DNA of 64,000 nt from contig OX485805.1 of the NCBI GenBank assembly GCA_950295325.1, positions 29,253,501 through 29,317,500 of the forward strand, given 5' to 3'. Made by a program: the position numbers and the translations under genes. Positions within the stretch are counted from its first letter, which is position 1. Each line of letters begins with the position of its first letter. The notes beneath the pieces were generated by a model, which saw nothing but the letters and a program-made list of their open reading frames with translations, did not search any database and was not told the DNA's origin. The stretch comes from Polytrichum commune. Lineage: Eukaryota; Streptophyta; Polytrichopsida; Polytrichales; Polytrichaceae. Shown in pieces: positions 34,194 to 46,283 of the stretch.

Positions 34194-37100
34194 ATGGCGT
34201 CACTGGCATATGATGGAAGATTAAGATCAGAGTGCGTGCATTTAATTCTTCTTTCCCTGACCTATACATTAGGATGGCTGGTTATCTCCGTAACGTGTGC
34301 GCCGTCCCCTGCAAGCAGCTTGGCATTAAACTCTACAATTTTATCAAATGAAACCCTCCAGTCGCCAGGTGCAGTGTTTGAGGTGGGTTTTTACACTGGA
34401 ACACTCCCGAATGTCCACACGCTTGCCATTTGGTACGCTTCCCCAGTGGTGAAGACGGTGGTGTGGATGGCCGACAGATCCATGAACCTCACCAGCAGCG
34501 CCTACCTAACCTTGTCTGCAGGAGGGGAGCTTCAGGTGTACGATGGCAGCCCAACAGTGAAATTAATGTGGACTTCGAAGACAGCAACGGTGAGTTAAAA
34601 TGCCCTCATCTGGACTTGTTACATATCTTGATCCTGCACCAAAAAATCGCTCCAGGTTAAATTATGGGTTGGGGCTATGGTCAAGGGTGAAGGGCCATGA
34701 TCACCGTCGTCTCTCTTTACATCTTTCTTCTGTCCATCTTCAAGTAATCTTCAGTGTCGTAATAGAGTTCTCCACTTAAAGGTGGCAGTAGCCTGTTGAT
34801 GGCTTAGAGGGTCGCTCGTTAGTTATGCTTGTTATATGTCTTGATCCTGCACCGTAACTGTTTTGGGTTATAAAATATTAGTTGCGGCTACGGTCAAGGG
34901 CGAAGCGTCTCCTATTCACGCCAACGCGGAGTTGGCGTTGTTGTCGTCTCTCATTGTACATCTTCCTGCATTCCATCTCAAAGCAACCTTCAGTGTTGTA
35001 ATAGAGCTCTTCACCTAAAGGTAGCAGTAGCTTGTTAATGGCTCAGAGGCTCGCTGTTCATTTATGCTTGCTTTTGCAGGAAGCCAGCATATATTATCTA
35101 TCTCTCTTCATTGTCATCCACTATATCCACCACTGCGATTAATGTGGACTTCAAACACAACATTTTCTTCTATTAAGTTACAAATTCTTCTAGACTTGCT
35201 ATAAATCTCACTGTATTCTGTCTCAAAGTAGTCCTCATTGTCGTAATAGTGCCCTGGACACCAAAAGGTAGCAGTAGCGTGCTGCGGATAAAGAGGTTAG
35301 CTCTTCAATTATGCTTGTTTCCTCATGATCGACCAATTGAGCTATCTATCTATCTATCTATCTTTCTATCTTCATTATTTTCTAGTGAAGGGATATGAAC
35401 ATTTGTTAATGTCAAGTAGATGTCACCAGAAAACACAAGACGTATTAGACATCCCTTCGTCATCACAAGCATGTATGTCTTCCATGTGGCGCATGGCTCA
35501 AACCCAAGGGCCTTAGCTTGAATCCCATGAGAAATTCCAAGGTTAACCCATTTAAGGCCAGAACAGTGGTAGGATGGGTGACCTTCCTGGCACTTGTTTT
35601 TCGGTGCACTCGACTACTAATCCCCACTCGACATCATAATGGGGCCGGTATTCGAGAGCATCAGATATTATCAACAACTATGTAGGAACGACGGGTTTTG
35701 CCCTTGGAGGGTCCATGTGGAGATATTGCCTTTTAATAAACCTCATCGAAGCATAACCTACATTATAATTCGGCTTCTGCTTCTGGTTGGAAGGAGGCAA
35801 TAATCCTTGTGTTACATATTTTGGGATGAGATGCGATTCAGACAAACTCAGCTCAAAGATGAAGCAATACCATATTTCACGCCAATGGAAGCATTGGCGC
35901 CATCTCTTTCTTGCTAACTTTTTGTTCTTTTTCTTTCCACCATTTGATGTGATGAAATATTTCCGATCAGCTTTGCAACTGGAGTCTGTTACTGATTTAA
36001 TATTTAATCACTGAAACAGATGAATGTGACCATGGCCTCCATGTTGGACACCGGAAACCTCGTCCTCCTCAACGGAAGCAACTCGATTGTGTGGCAAAGT
36101 TTCGACAGCCCCACAGACACACTCTTACCGAACCAGACATACTCAGTGAAGAACAATGTCACCATGTATGGATGGCAGAAAACCGGAGTCTGGACACCGA
36201 GTAACTACTCGTTGGGCTGGGGCGGATGGAGTGTCACCAATGTTTCGTACCGGTCTCCCCCGGGGCTAGGTCTCTTGTCTTTAGCTTGGCATACTCCAGA
36301 TAACCGCAACCTGTGGTACAATTACAGCACGGACTCCCTCACATTCTGGAGCCCCAGGACAGACTATTCCCTCACGGTGCTTTCGGAGGACGGGGAGCTT
36401 CGCGGCCTCAACTCGTCCGGAAAATACGAAGTCGTCGCAAATAGCACTGACTTGGGCTCGCAAGGGCGCCTGCGCCGCCTCACGCTCGATGTGGATGGAA
36501 ATTTGCGCATGTACAGCTGGTTCCGGGGAAGCTCCACGCAATGGAGTGTGGTGTGGACGGCGGTGTCGGACAGTTGCAATGTGATGGGTTTTTGTGGCCC
36601 TTTCGCGATCTGCGAGAGCGGGGTCTGCACGTGCCCCGCCGGGTTCCAGTTCATCAACGCGGCCGACACAAACCAAGGATGTGAGCGGATTGACCCGCTT
36701 GCATCCTCGTGTGTTGGCAACGCGACTAATGGGCAAGGGTTTCCAGACACGTTGATGAAAATGACGGGGATCGATTACCCTTATGGTGGTGACTACCAGT
36801 TCCTCAGCAGCGTATCCACTGATTATTGCCTGCAACAATGCATTGATAATTGCTTGTGTCAAGCCGCTGCTGCCAGCAACCCGCAGCCGAGTGGAAACAT
36901 CAGTTGTTACCACAAGAAGTTTACCCTCATCAACGGCCGCTTGAGCAGCACTACGACGACGTACATACGAGTCGGCCATCACACGGATCACAGCGGCCTC
37001 TCACTTCAAATAAAACTTCTCATCGTTGTTTCCACCATGGGTCCATTTGCCTTCATCCTTGGAATAATCTCATGTCTGTTGGGCTGCTCCTTCCTCCGCA

Positions 37101-38290
37101 AAGAGATTAAGGTTTCGCAGCACGAGAGGCTGGAGAAGAAGAGGCGCTCCAAACACGGGGCGGTCGTGGTCTTCACGTATGCGGAAATTAGGCTTATGAC
37201 CGAGGACTTCACGAAGGAGATTGGAAATGGAGGATGTGGCACTGTTTTCCGAGGCGAGATTCTCGGCAAATCAGGCAGGGAAATTGTCGCCGTGAAGCGG
37301 CTCAATAAATTGGAAGCCGGGGAGAATGACTTTGTGAACGAGATGGGCACCATAGGATGCATCCATCACGTGAACTTGGTCCACTTGGTTGGCTATTGCG
37401 CCGAGGGGAAGCACCGGATACTCGTGTACGAGTTCATGGAGAGACTATCTCTCGACAAGTCGCTCTTCCTCCGCGAAAACGCAAAGTTGCCCGTTCTCGA
37501 GTGGAGGGCACGCTTCCGAATCGCCGTTGAAACCGCCAAAGCCCTCGCGTACCTCCACGACGCTGTCCGCGAGCAACGTATCATCCACTGTGACATCAAA
37601 CCCGAAAACATCTTGCTCGACTCGAGCTGCACCGCAAAGGTGGCTGACTTCGGAATCTCCCGAATCCTCGGCCCCGAGAAAACTCGCACTGTGACAATGC
37701 AAGTTCGCGGCACACTCGGCTACCTCGCGCCTGAGCTCGTGTCCAACCAGACCATCACGCCCAAAGTGGACGTGTACAGCTTCGGAATGGTCCTGCTCGA
37801 GATAGTTGGCGGCCGCCGAAACTTGAAGGTAGTGGACGGGGAAATCGATACCGACGAGCCTGACCCGGAACGCTATTATCCCGCATGGGCGTTCTCCAAA
37901 CTTCAAAATTCTGATTCCGAGTCCGCCATTCTTGAGGTTCTGGATCCATTACTCACCGGGATCGCTGACGTCGCCGAGGTCCGAAGATGTTTAAGGGTGG
38001 CCATTTGGTGCATCAATGACAGGCCCAGTGTGCGGCCACCCATGAATAAAGTGGTTCACATGCTCGAGGGCTTTGCAACTATCGATCTTCCCGTACCTCG
38101 CCCCGAATTTTTCGATGACCTAGCGATTTTGCTGCCTTCCCAAGGTGACAACACAGAGCAATTCACTCTCTCTCCTGGAGCCTTTACGTCAATCTCGCAT
38201 TCCGCGGAGTTCACACCAAACTCCACAATGAGTCCTACTCCTCAGCACACTTTCAGCTGCGACATCAAACATTACGAGACGATGCCATGA
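34194..38290 (+). CDS. G-type lectin receptor-like Ser/Thr kinase (SD2-5-like)
   Basis: Two exons (34194-34589, 36020-38290) join in phase at ACG|GTGAGT...AACAG|ATG to give 888 residues, near the family's usual 780-850. The start MASLAYDGRLRSE is preferred over the upstream in-frame ATG at 34158 because a hydrophobic signal-like segment (residues 14-35) follows it. In order: a bulb-lectin domain (about 45-170, with VVWMADRS and WQSFDSPTDTLLP), a Cys-rich EGF-like part (about 317-345), a Cys-rich PAN-like part (CLQQCIDNCLCQ, about 402), a membrane span (about 462-484) and the kinase (about 528-830). Catalytic elements are all present: GNGGCGTVF loop, VAVKRL lysine, HCDIKPEN, DFG and APE. HCD in place of HRD makes it a non-RD kinase, a class linked to immune and surface sensing. 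It probably binds a glycan or other ligand outside the plasma membrane and phosphorylates partners inside; the ligand is unknown. Antisense frames over it are shadows. Confidence 0.93.
34616..35315 (+). repeat. Three-copy degenerate tandem repeat
   Basis: Units start at about 34616, 34829 and 35155 (first period about 213 bp). Each carries CTTGATCCTGCACC or a derivative, a CTCAAAGTA/CTCAAAGCAA word, AGTGTCGTAATAGAG, AAAGGTAGCAGTAGC and a closing TTATGCTTG. Divergence between units indicates an old local duplication inside the intron. Confidence 0.65.
35500..35690 (+). mobile_element. 5S rRNA-derived element (Cassandra-like)
   Basis: GAATCCCATGAGAAATTCCA, GGTTAAC and then GTGGTAGGATGGGTGACC follow the order and spacing of plant 5S rRNA (GATCCCATCAGAACTCCG, AGTTAAG, AGTACTAGGATGGGTGACCTCC); the C box AGGATGGGTGACC is unchanged. 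Downstream (about 35650-35665) is GGTATTCGAGAGC, similar to the initiator-Met tRNA primer site GGTATCAGAGC. 5S text before such a primer site is typical of Cassandra TRIM LTRs. A 5S-derived SINE or pseudogene is the alternative. Borders are approximate. Confidence 0.6.
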
Positions 38291-38610
38291 GATCTGTTGT
38301 TGACCTGATTGGGCATGGCGTATCATGCATGCATTTTTCTTACATCGATCTGGTCATATGTTTATTTGTTTGTTGTTCCAGGTTTTAGATTTACAGAACT
38401 GCAGCTCATGTAATTAATGCGGATGGGTCTTAAGTGGCTCGCTTTCTCAATCAAACCCCTATGATTTGATTGGTATGTGGTGAGGTGAGGATCAAAGAAC
38501 AAATATTATAAAGACACATGTTTAAAGCCAACCAAGAAATCTTCACTCAACAAGGTGGTCACAACTATATTTTCCTCGGTCTCATTGACAGTTTTTACAC
38601 GACTACTAGT
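38291..38610. other. 3' flank of the receptor-kinase gene
   Basis: Presumed 3' UTR and downstream DNA. No canonical AATAAA is apparent, and nothing else can be assigned before the LINE begins. Confidence 0.4.
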
Positions 38611-38619
38611 GTGTTTAAC

Positions 38620-40600
38620 TCAATTATGGTTACGAGAACAACTACCCTTAACCCCTCTCCGATATCCAACTCCAACATATACACACCACATTCATTAGAA
38701 ATAACTACGACCGCATCCAATGTCTAACACAAACCCTTCGACAAGAGCAACCCCTCACTTTGAATGACCAGGAAACCACCCAAACCGGCTTGAGCTAATC
38801 ATACAATCCCCTAGCTCCCAAATACTCCAAACATGTGCCTCACCTCCTCCCCCCCCCCCCCCCCTCAAATACAAGCCCAAGGAGGATATTTACCACCCAA
38901 ACTCCATACTAAATGGAAATCTCATCTAAATATTTACCATACTATTTGAAAAGTCATAAGATTCCTCCCCCCCTCCCCCCAATTGGTCATTAACCTCAAT
39001 TGTACTCCACCTCCGGCAATTGCTGAACCTACCAACCCCACTCTCCACAAATAACCACATTACTATTAAAAAATGGATTGACAACCTTGCTTAATAGATA
39101 GGAAAACTTGCCCACCAAGATGCTAGAAAATTCTAACCTAGCAATCAACACAAAATCATAAAAAATCCTTTCACAAGAATAAACATACCCTTGATACCAA
39201 ACCAAAAGAGATACGCAAACGCATATTTAACCCTCAAGGCTCCATCATGCTTAGTGCCTTATTGACAACAATGGAAATTTCCTCACCCATCCAGAGGCTA
39301 TCTCCCATGCAATTTAATGCTCCAAAGCTCAGGGGGTTCACTGGCGAAAATCGTAGAACAATTAATGTGCGATAAAAAATAAGGTCCAATATATTCATTG
39401 TAGATAAATTTTGTAAAAAATGTACATGTAAAATAGGGGATTTTAAAATAATGAAACATGTTTACATGTACAATACCATCACATATAATATTTTCAGGCT
39501 TTTTACATGTAAAATACCATCACCTTATAATCTTTTCTGCAAGGTAAATAACCCCCCCAATAAATAGGTCCCGAACGCACGTGTATGCAAAATATAAGAG
39601 GGAGTGAACCCCCCGAGCTCCAAAGCCACCTCTTTCCTAAAACAAACACCTATATGCTATGACCCTACCGATCACCCTACAACATGTATGTGGGCCATCT
39701 GCTATTACCCCTGGCATTGTTCCCATGGCTACGTACTTCAAATAGATGCCCAATACCCTTCACTATCTCATCCAACTTTAACCACTCTAGTTATAGCACA
39801 TGTCTCGAAATTTGTCCGAAGAAAAAACCCCAGGCCGGATTATATTCCCAACAACATATTAAAAACCCTCCCAATTACTTTGCATGATGTTCTATTTCTA
39901 CTCTTCATCCATTGCTATAAAAAAACAAATCCATCTCTGATAACTGGAAACATAGCACAACAATATTGCTCCACCCAAAAAAAAATCCCCACAAACATAG
40001 CCAACTATAGACCATTTGCCCTTGCCAACACTATTTACAAACTCTTCACTGGCACGCTCACCTCTCTACTCACCTTCTATCATGTTGTACAAACCAACAC
40101 ATTGCTAACTTACACATCACTAGACATAACAAGGCAATTCATGCAATTGCCAGCATGTTGCTTATGCACCCTTCCACAAAAAATTGCACACTTATACACA
40201 CTGGTAAAACCAACAATTGACCTCCAAATAACACTCTTCCATCATGGCTAATTCCCTCTTCATGCTACCTCCCAAAATGCAAATGTCACACATGCCTCTT
40301 CCCTAACATTCCTTGCGTTAAGGGCACTAACCCTCATGACATGCACCCATTCCAACCATCTTCTCAACTTCACATTCAATTCATCGAATTCACCTATTGT
40401 AATGACATATTCTCACCCACTGCCATCGAACAAAAAACACGACATCCTTGTCCCACACCTCCGCCAACTAGGTTGGAATAGTCCTCATCTTATTATCACA
40501 TCCTTATCTTCACATTCAACCATTTTCCTATTATACTTCCTTACGGACGTGTTAAGAAAATGACCAATGGACCATCCTCATATCGGCTACACTGAGTTAC
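38620..40600 (+). mobile_element. Decayed LINE, ORF2 remnant
   Basis: Protein-like blocks in plus-strand frames: LTQTLRQEQPLTLNDQETTQ (about 38725), a RINIPLIPNQKRYANAYLTL block (about 39195-39260), then an open frame with reverse-transcriptase region NPRPDYIPNNILKTLP and IPTNIANYRPFALANTIYKL (39616-40251). The C-terminal ICYLPKCKC-like Cys block and IQFIEFTYCNDIF follow (40260-40420). The order matches plant LINE ORF2 and the C-terminus matches the minus-strand copy at 22.3-22.9 kb. The catalytic FADD/YADD box expected between NYRP and the Cys block is missing, implying an internal deletion. A small MITE interrupts it at 39331-39615. Confidence 0.75.
39331..39615. mobile_element. MITE nested in the LINE
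   Basis: Short inverted ends (AGGGGGTTCACT at the left; CGGGGGGTTCACT inverted at the right) and identical 5-bp flanks AGCTC (39326-39330, 39616-39620). Removing it rejoins LINE text. The interior is AT-rich with repeated TTTACATGTA words. A 5-bp duplication does not settle the superfamily. The Met at the start of the 39604 frame is element sequence, not a LINE start. Confidence 0.6.
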
Positions 40601-40609
40601 TTTTCCTTA

Positions 40610-41580
40610 TTGATTACTCTACACTCAATAGTGAACACAATTAGGAGGACATATGTATCCAATTAAGAAATTAATAAACATGCACTTCCAATAACCATAA
40701 CCAAATTAGAGGAGGTCCGCTTTCCAATCCGGTTTTTGCAGATGTTTCATTATAGATTTACTAATGCAACACAAGTTTTGTTGTATAAATCTAGTCGGTG
40801 GAAGTGGGAGAACATGAGAAACAAACCAAATCCACCTACCTTATCACTTATTTGAGTTCGGAACACTAAATTGGTGATGAATCCATTCCTAACTTTGAAG
40901 CTTGCCATATACCACTCCAATTTAGGCTCCCAAATAAGAAGAATGACCACGTAAGGCCTACATAGCTTAAGTCCTAATGTCTCTATATCAACCAAAAATT
41001 TGTTGATGAGGGCTAGGTGAAATCCCTTTTGTGACACGTGTTCTTCACGAATTTATTTGTTTTTATTCTTATTTTTACAAAATCATTATTGAATAGGTTG
41101 TTAGGAATCAGGATTGGTGCTCTTTATAAGCTTACTGTAGAGTTCTTTTTGATATAACACTCTCAAATCCAGTGAGAGGAAATTATCACATATGAATGTA
41201 CAACACCTTTTCATTCATCCAACAAAAAAGACTTGAAAATAGTAATATGTACTCCATAGAATAGTTATTCTAGTGGACACCATAGTTAGTTTCCAAGACC
41301 CTAAGTTAATTTAGCCCAAGTCATTTGAGATGAATCGATCACAACTCTATAGCTTGTGTTTGGTTTTTATTTTAGAGAGATGAGAGGTACGCTCATATGT
41401 GACAATTTCCTCTTGCCCTCAATTCCCTTGTGAAAAATACAGATGAACATCAAAGAGATGAAAGTAGGAAGCAACATACAATGTATGGCATGCATGCTAT
41501 TTCGATTTCTAATTATACTGAGGTCTCAAGTAGATGCTAGACCTCCTAAAGTAAGGTAGATAGGATTTAAATGGCTATTT
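40610..41580. other. Intergenic DNA
   Basis: No gene. The minus-strand frame at 40750-41037 (95 codons) has no recognisable features. Confidence 0.4.
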
Positions 41581-41589
41581 TTTATGACT

Positions 41590-41900
41590 AGCCTACTTCT
41601 TGTGGGATATGAAAACACACGATTAGTATGAGATACTTAGCAAATACAAATCGAGGTTGTAGTCACTCTCCTCACAAATTTCAGAGCTCAAATGAATATG
41701 TTATTCATTATCAAAGTGAAGACTCTCATGTTTATTAAGTGGTCATATAAGTCTCCCCTCCCAATTATGTTGACTATTGAGCCCAGATTGGTTTCCACAT
41801 TTTGAGAATGTAGTCCGTTTTATTTTGAACACATGTCTTTTTGGTATCCATTCTTGGAGCCATAACTAACCACATACCACTCAAATATAGGTGTCCGATA
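41590..41900 (-). repeat. Dispersed repeat family A, copy 3 (inverted)
   Basis: Begins CTACTTCTTGTGGGATATGA and ends ACCACTCAAATATAGGTG, the inverse of the 1730-2045 copy, with TTCATTATCAAAGTGAAGAC in between. Non-coding. Confidence 0.55.
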
Positions 41901-41904
41901 AAGA

Positions 41905-44715
41905 TAAGTAATTGAATCAAGCACTTCTACCTTACATTGTTTGTTTCGATTTCCTAGTGTGGACCACATGGTTTGAAGGATTCCACATTTTGATATTCAT
42001 GTTCAAGTTCACACTAGAATTTTTTTTTTTTTGTAATTGATGAGTGCAGATGTGTGTGTGTTTGTATTTGTTATGAAGTCAAATGAGTGGAAAGAATCTC
42101 GTATTCTCCTTTTGTATGAGTGGGATAGGAGTGTGACTTGGGGGTGTTGAGTCGTTGATGATAGCCATCTCTATTGGCAAGTGGCATGACTATTTGGTGC
42201 ATCTTAATTCTAGCAACTAAAAAATTGGTATGGTCCACAACAATTACAATGTGCCATCTTACATGTTCACACTCATTGAAATAAAATGTTGAGCCTCAAC
42301 TTGGAGTTAATTCAACTTTATGATGTCCAACAAATTGATTTTCAAAGTATCAAAATCTATGAGCTCATACCTCTTGACTCATGTTGATGTCTCCAAGGTA
42401 TTGCTATTTTTAACCTAGGGAGAGGCACCTCACCATATTAGGAAACTATGTGGAAAAACAAAGCATGATCCATTTAAAAGATTTGAGGTATAAATTACAA
42501 TATTATTAATTCTACCATAGCCCTTGATATTTGTGATATTTGGGGAAGCACACCCTTCCTAAACACATATAGCACATGTGTGCATCACCTTCAATTTAAT
42601 ATCTTTATATGAGGTTTTTAGGTGGATGAAAAAGAGAAACATACAAATTTATAACTAAGAACTAGCATGATTTATGTATACCACACAAAATCAACTAATC
42701 ATACCATACCATACCATACCATATCATGCATATATACCCCCCCCCCCCAAAAAAAAAGCAAAAAGCAAAAGACTCAAAACCAAGCCTCCAATATTTGTAG
42801 GCAAAAATACTTGATTGAATTGCTTAACAGAGCCATGGAGGACTCATTCATCCATATGATGTCACCCATACAAATTTAATCCATGTTGTGAATGTCATTG
42901 TAGCAAAAGCAAACTTACCATTATCAAGTCCACCATGATTAACACTTGCAATGGAGGTGTATTTGTACAATGATCTCCATTGTTGCATACAAAACATGCA
43001 CGTTATCCTTATCATCATGTTGCACTTATGTAAACCTTTTATGTTCCATTCAAATCTAATCCATACACACACAACCCTACTTACTTTCTTCACTGTTGCT
43101 CTATTTTTTGAAAGTGGGAGCCACATGTGTGTAGGACCCCTTATTTCAACCCCCTAGAAAGAGAAATCTCCTGACCAAAAACAAGACTATACAATTTATG
43201 TCATAGACTATGTAAATAGTCTCATTTATGTTCCATGGATTTCCCTAAAATAAGTTGCCCCCAAATTGTCTCAATTATGTACACACACAAAAAGTAAGAA
43301 AATACGTAGGCATTCCAATTACGAATTGTTGTTACTGATAAGGTCATTAAAGTATGACATTTGGGGGGTGGGGGGGGGGGGGAGCTCCAGAGGTAGATCT
43401 GGATGAAATAAAATTTTAAGGCGGTTTACGATGACCTATGAGAGTTTGGCTCACAAAGTATCCATGAGGCATGAATACTTCAAGGCAATGGGATGCCAAC
43501 CACCCCACATAATTTGGCTCAAGAGGGGCCTATTAGAACAAGTATACACATGCTATAACGTAGTATTTCATGGGCTATTTACACTAGAAGGAATCGTGTC
43601 CAAATCAACCCTCCCCTGCGGTGCTGGCAGGGTTTGTGTCCACTGCCATTCTGACTGTAACCCGCAGTCTGATTGCCGCCGCGACTGCAGTTTGGGTACA
43701 GGTCGGTAAATGTTGGGTGTGACCTGGTTGACATGGGTGACGGTTACCATGTCTACCCAATCGGGTGACCGCCACCCTTTGGGTAGCCCCTGGGTAGCGG
43801 TTTTTGGGGTTCGGGTTTGGGTTTTGGGCAAAGGGTTGCAAAGGGGTTGGCGTTCATGGGTTGCACAATGCACTTCAGAGGGTGGCCACCGTATGTGGGT
43901 GGTTGTCACCCGTATTGGTTGGCTTGGCACCCATGTTGGGTGTCAATGGCGCCCCCCGGGCCACTCTTATTTTGGTCATTTCCTGTCTTTTCCTTTCATG
44001 GGTTTGTACTCTCCCAGGGTGTCTGCTACCCAACAACAACCCGATTGTCCCAGATGAACGGGCTTCTGCACAGACATGAAGTATTGTTCCAAACGAAACC
44101 CTAGGGTGGGAGGCAACAACATTTGCCTTAATTCACACGTAGAAGCTTTATTTGTGACCATATTTGCCTCAAATTTGTTGGTCCAGATGTGAGGCCAAAT
44201 CCACCACCCTTAAGCGTCCTAGTCCGGGTGATGGCTTTGCAAGTCACATGTATCTCTTACAACTTGAACCATGTGCAAAGTAATTTTTATGTCCAAAAGA
44301 ACACATATTGTTTCCACTCATTGTACTTTATTAATGTTAGCCTCTTGGCTTGTGGTAGAGTTGGCTTTCTTAAGCGTCCAATCCGTGGCTTTAGCCACAC
44401 ATGCCCTTAAGGACATTCCCCTCGCTCGTTTAATCTTCACTTCCTTTTTCTTGCCATTGCAAGAATCTTCCACATTCTCCATTAATAATGCAAGTGAGTT
44501 ATTTTGACCAAGAGGTGCAAGTGTTGAAAAACACTTTTCTCAATGGTTAAACACACTCATACAAACCCACACGTGGCACCAACTAGCCTAAATGAATATA
44601 ACTTCTTAGCTACCACTAAAGATGGCCTAATGTGATCTAGTTTTTTATGTGCTAATACGTACTACTTGAGCTAGCCTTGCTAACCCCTAGATAGTGTAAA
44701 TGAATTGTTGCTAGG
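41905..44715. other. Intergenic DNA, partly GC-rich
   Basis: No supported gene. A tetranucleotide-like CATAC/CCATA run (about 42700-42722), a C run (about 42739) and a G run (about 43360-43382) are simple repeats. At 43600-44110 composition shifts to GC-rich with several overlapping frames on both strands (e.g. 43568-43930 minus, 43710-44057 plus). None shows a domain, so I treat them as compositional. Confidence 0.4.
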
Positions 44716-44718
44716 CAA

Positions 44719-45106
44719 CCCAGCTGCCTTCTGATTCCAGTCCCGGGTGGTCTAACCTCCAAGCCCAGCTGCCTTCTGATTACAGTCGCGGTGTGGCCTA
44801 ACTTACCGATCCCAATTGCCTTCTGTTCCAGTCCCGGGTGGTCTAACCTCCAAGCCCAACTGCCTTCTGATTACAGTCGCGGTGTGGCCTAACTTACCGA
44901 GCCCAGCTGCCTTCTGATTACAGTCGCGGTGTGGCCTAACTTACCGAGCCCAGCTGCCTTCTGTTCCAGTCCCAGGTGGTCTAACTTACCAAGCCCAGCT
45001 GCCTTTGATTCCAGTCGCGGTGTGGCCTAACTTACCAAGCCCAGCTGCCTTCTGTTCCAGTCCCGGGTGGTCTAACCTCCAAGCCCAGCTGCCTTCTGAT
45101 TTCAGT
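44719..45106 (+). repeat. Minisatellite, 8.5 copies of 44-47 bp
   Basis: Every unit starts CCCAGCTGCCTTCTG or a one-base variant. Two sub-types are interspersed: one with AGTCCCGGGTGGTCTAACCT, the other with AGTCGCGGTGTGGCCTAACT. Order by sub-type is roughly A B A B B A B A and a truncated last unit. The CCCGGG/CGCGG parts make it a local CpG-rich patch in AT-rich DNA. Confidence 0.9.
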
Positions 45107-45119
45107 ATATGAAGTTATA

Positions 45120-46280
45120 ATACCCGAATGGGTATCCCAACCACTAGTTGCACCCTAATCCAAACTCTCTCCTTCCCTAATCACATGTTTTCTAAGTTTT
45201 TCTTCTTCTTTCTTTTTCCTTGCTCCTAAATAATAAACTAATCTAACACACTAATTCCACTAACTACTAACTAATCAACACGTGCAACTTTAAACTCTAA
45301 GAGCTCCCTCAATTGGGAGGCATTGAGAGAGAGAGCTTAACTAATTAACTTCACTAAGAACTAATGTCTCACACACGTGGCTCAAGCTCTTTAAGAGCTT
45401 GCTCTCTTGAGAGCGCTTGATGGAGAGAGAGAAAAATGAGAGAGAAAACACCTTAAGTAGCAAAGAGGGAGAGAGGGAGAGAGAGGTGAGGATAGGGTGA
45501 GAGGATTAGCACCTCCAATCACAATCCCTTAACCTTCACCTCCAAAGTAGGGACTAATCCCCTTCCACCAAGCTTCCTTCTTCCTAAACTACCAAGGTGG
45601 ATCTAAAAGTGGGCATTTAACCCGCGGAGCTCACCTTGCTTCACCTTACCCCCTACTCACAATATCAAGGCATACTCTTATTGAATTCAACCTTGAAATA
45701 ATCACACAACACATTCTAAAGCCTAAACTTAAATCCAAACCACACTTCACTCTTTTTATGTTTTGTGAATAATCATAACACATCAAAGTCAAACTAAAAT
45801 TGGTTTCGAAGAGTTAATCACCACATGTGGGCACCATTTTGGGCTCACACCAGACCAGCCACAATGGGAGCTGATGACCGCAACCCTCCTAGTAACCGCA
45901 AACGCCATGAACATGCGGTGGACTCACATCCGCAATCCACCTCCTCAACATTGAGAGCCAGGGTGCATGTGCGTGTCCGCGGTTTGGGTGCGTTCCCTGC
46001 AAACATAGAGGTCGCACGCACAATTGCTTCCCTTAACGGCATGTGTGGAATCGAGCCACCTGGGCGTGCGGCCAATACAGGTGGGGTTTCTTGTGTTTAG
46101 TGCTATTCATGTGGGCACGCTGCAACCTCACTTCAGAATTGAACCGTGGGATTTTTTTGTTTGTTGTGTGGGTCATGTACTTTCATGTTTTGCGGCAGTT
46201 TAGGTACGTGTGGATTTGCACATGTTCCATACCCGCGTTCACTTCCATGAAACAACTTTGGCATCTTTACACCATCATAA
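45120..46280. other. Leader-like pyrimidine/purine-rich DNA before the 381-codon frame
   Basis: CTTCTTCTTTCTTTTTCC-type text (about 45205), then GAGAGAGA runs (about 45425-45485). A frame from ATGGGAGCTGATGACCGC (45864) runs to 46100 with basic, Arg-rich text (LRARVHVRVRGLGAFPANIE) and could be a 5' exon of the next frame. I cannot confirm a splice junction. Confidence 0.35.
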
Positions 46281-46283
46281 TAG

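Larger units (their letters stand above)
34590..36019 (+). other. Intron of the receptor-kinase gene, repeat-filled
   Basis: 1430-bp GT-AG intron splitting the lectin domain; many G-type lectin kinases are intronless or nearly so. It holds a degenerate tandem repeat (34616-35315), a TATC microsatellite (about 35343-35370) and a 5S-rRNA-derived sequence (about 35500-35610). Confidence 0.8.

Noticed and set aside
36281-37906. Long minus-strand frames (up to 236 codons) over the receptor-kinase gene
   Set aside because: They are antisense shadows of a GC-rich, well-conserved coding exon; they have no domains.
43568-44104. Cluster of five overlapping frames on both strands
   Set aside because: Several frames are open at once in a GC-rich patch with repeated GGGTGAC/GGGTAGC words; nothing domain-like.
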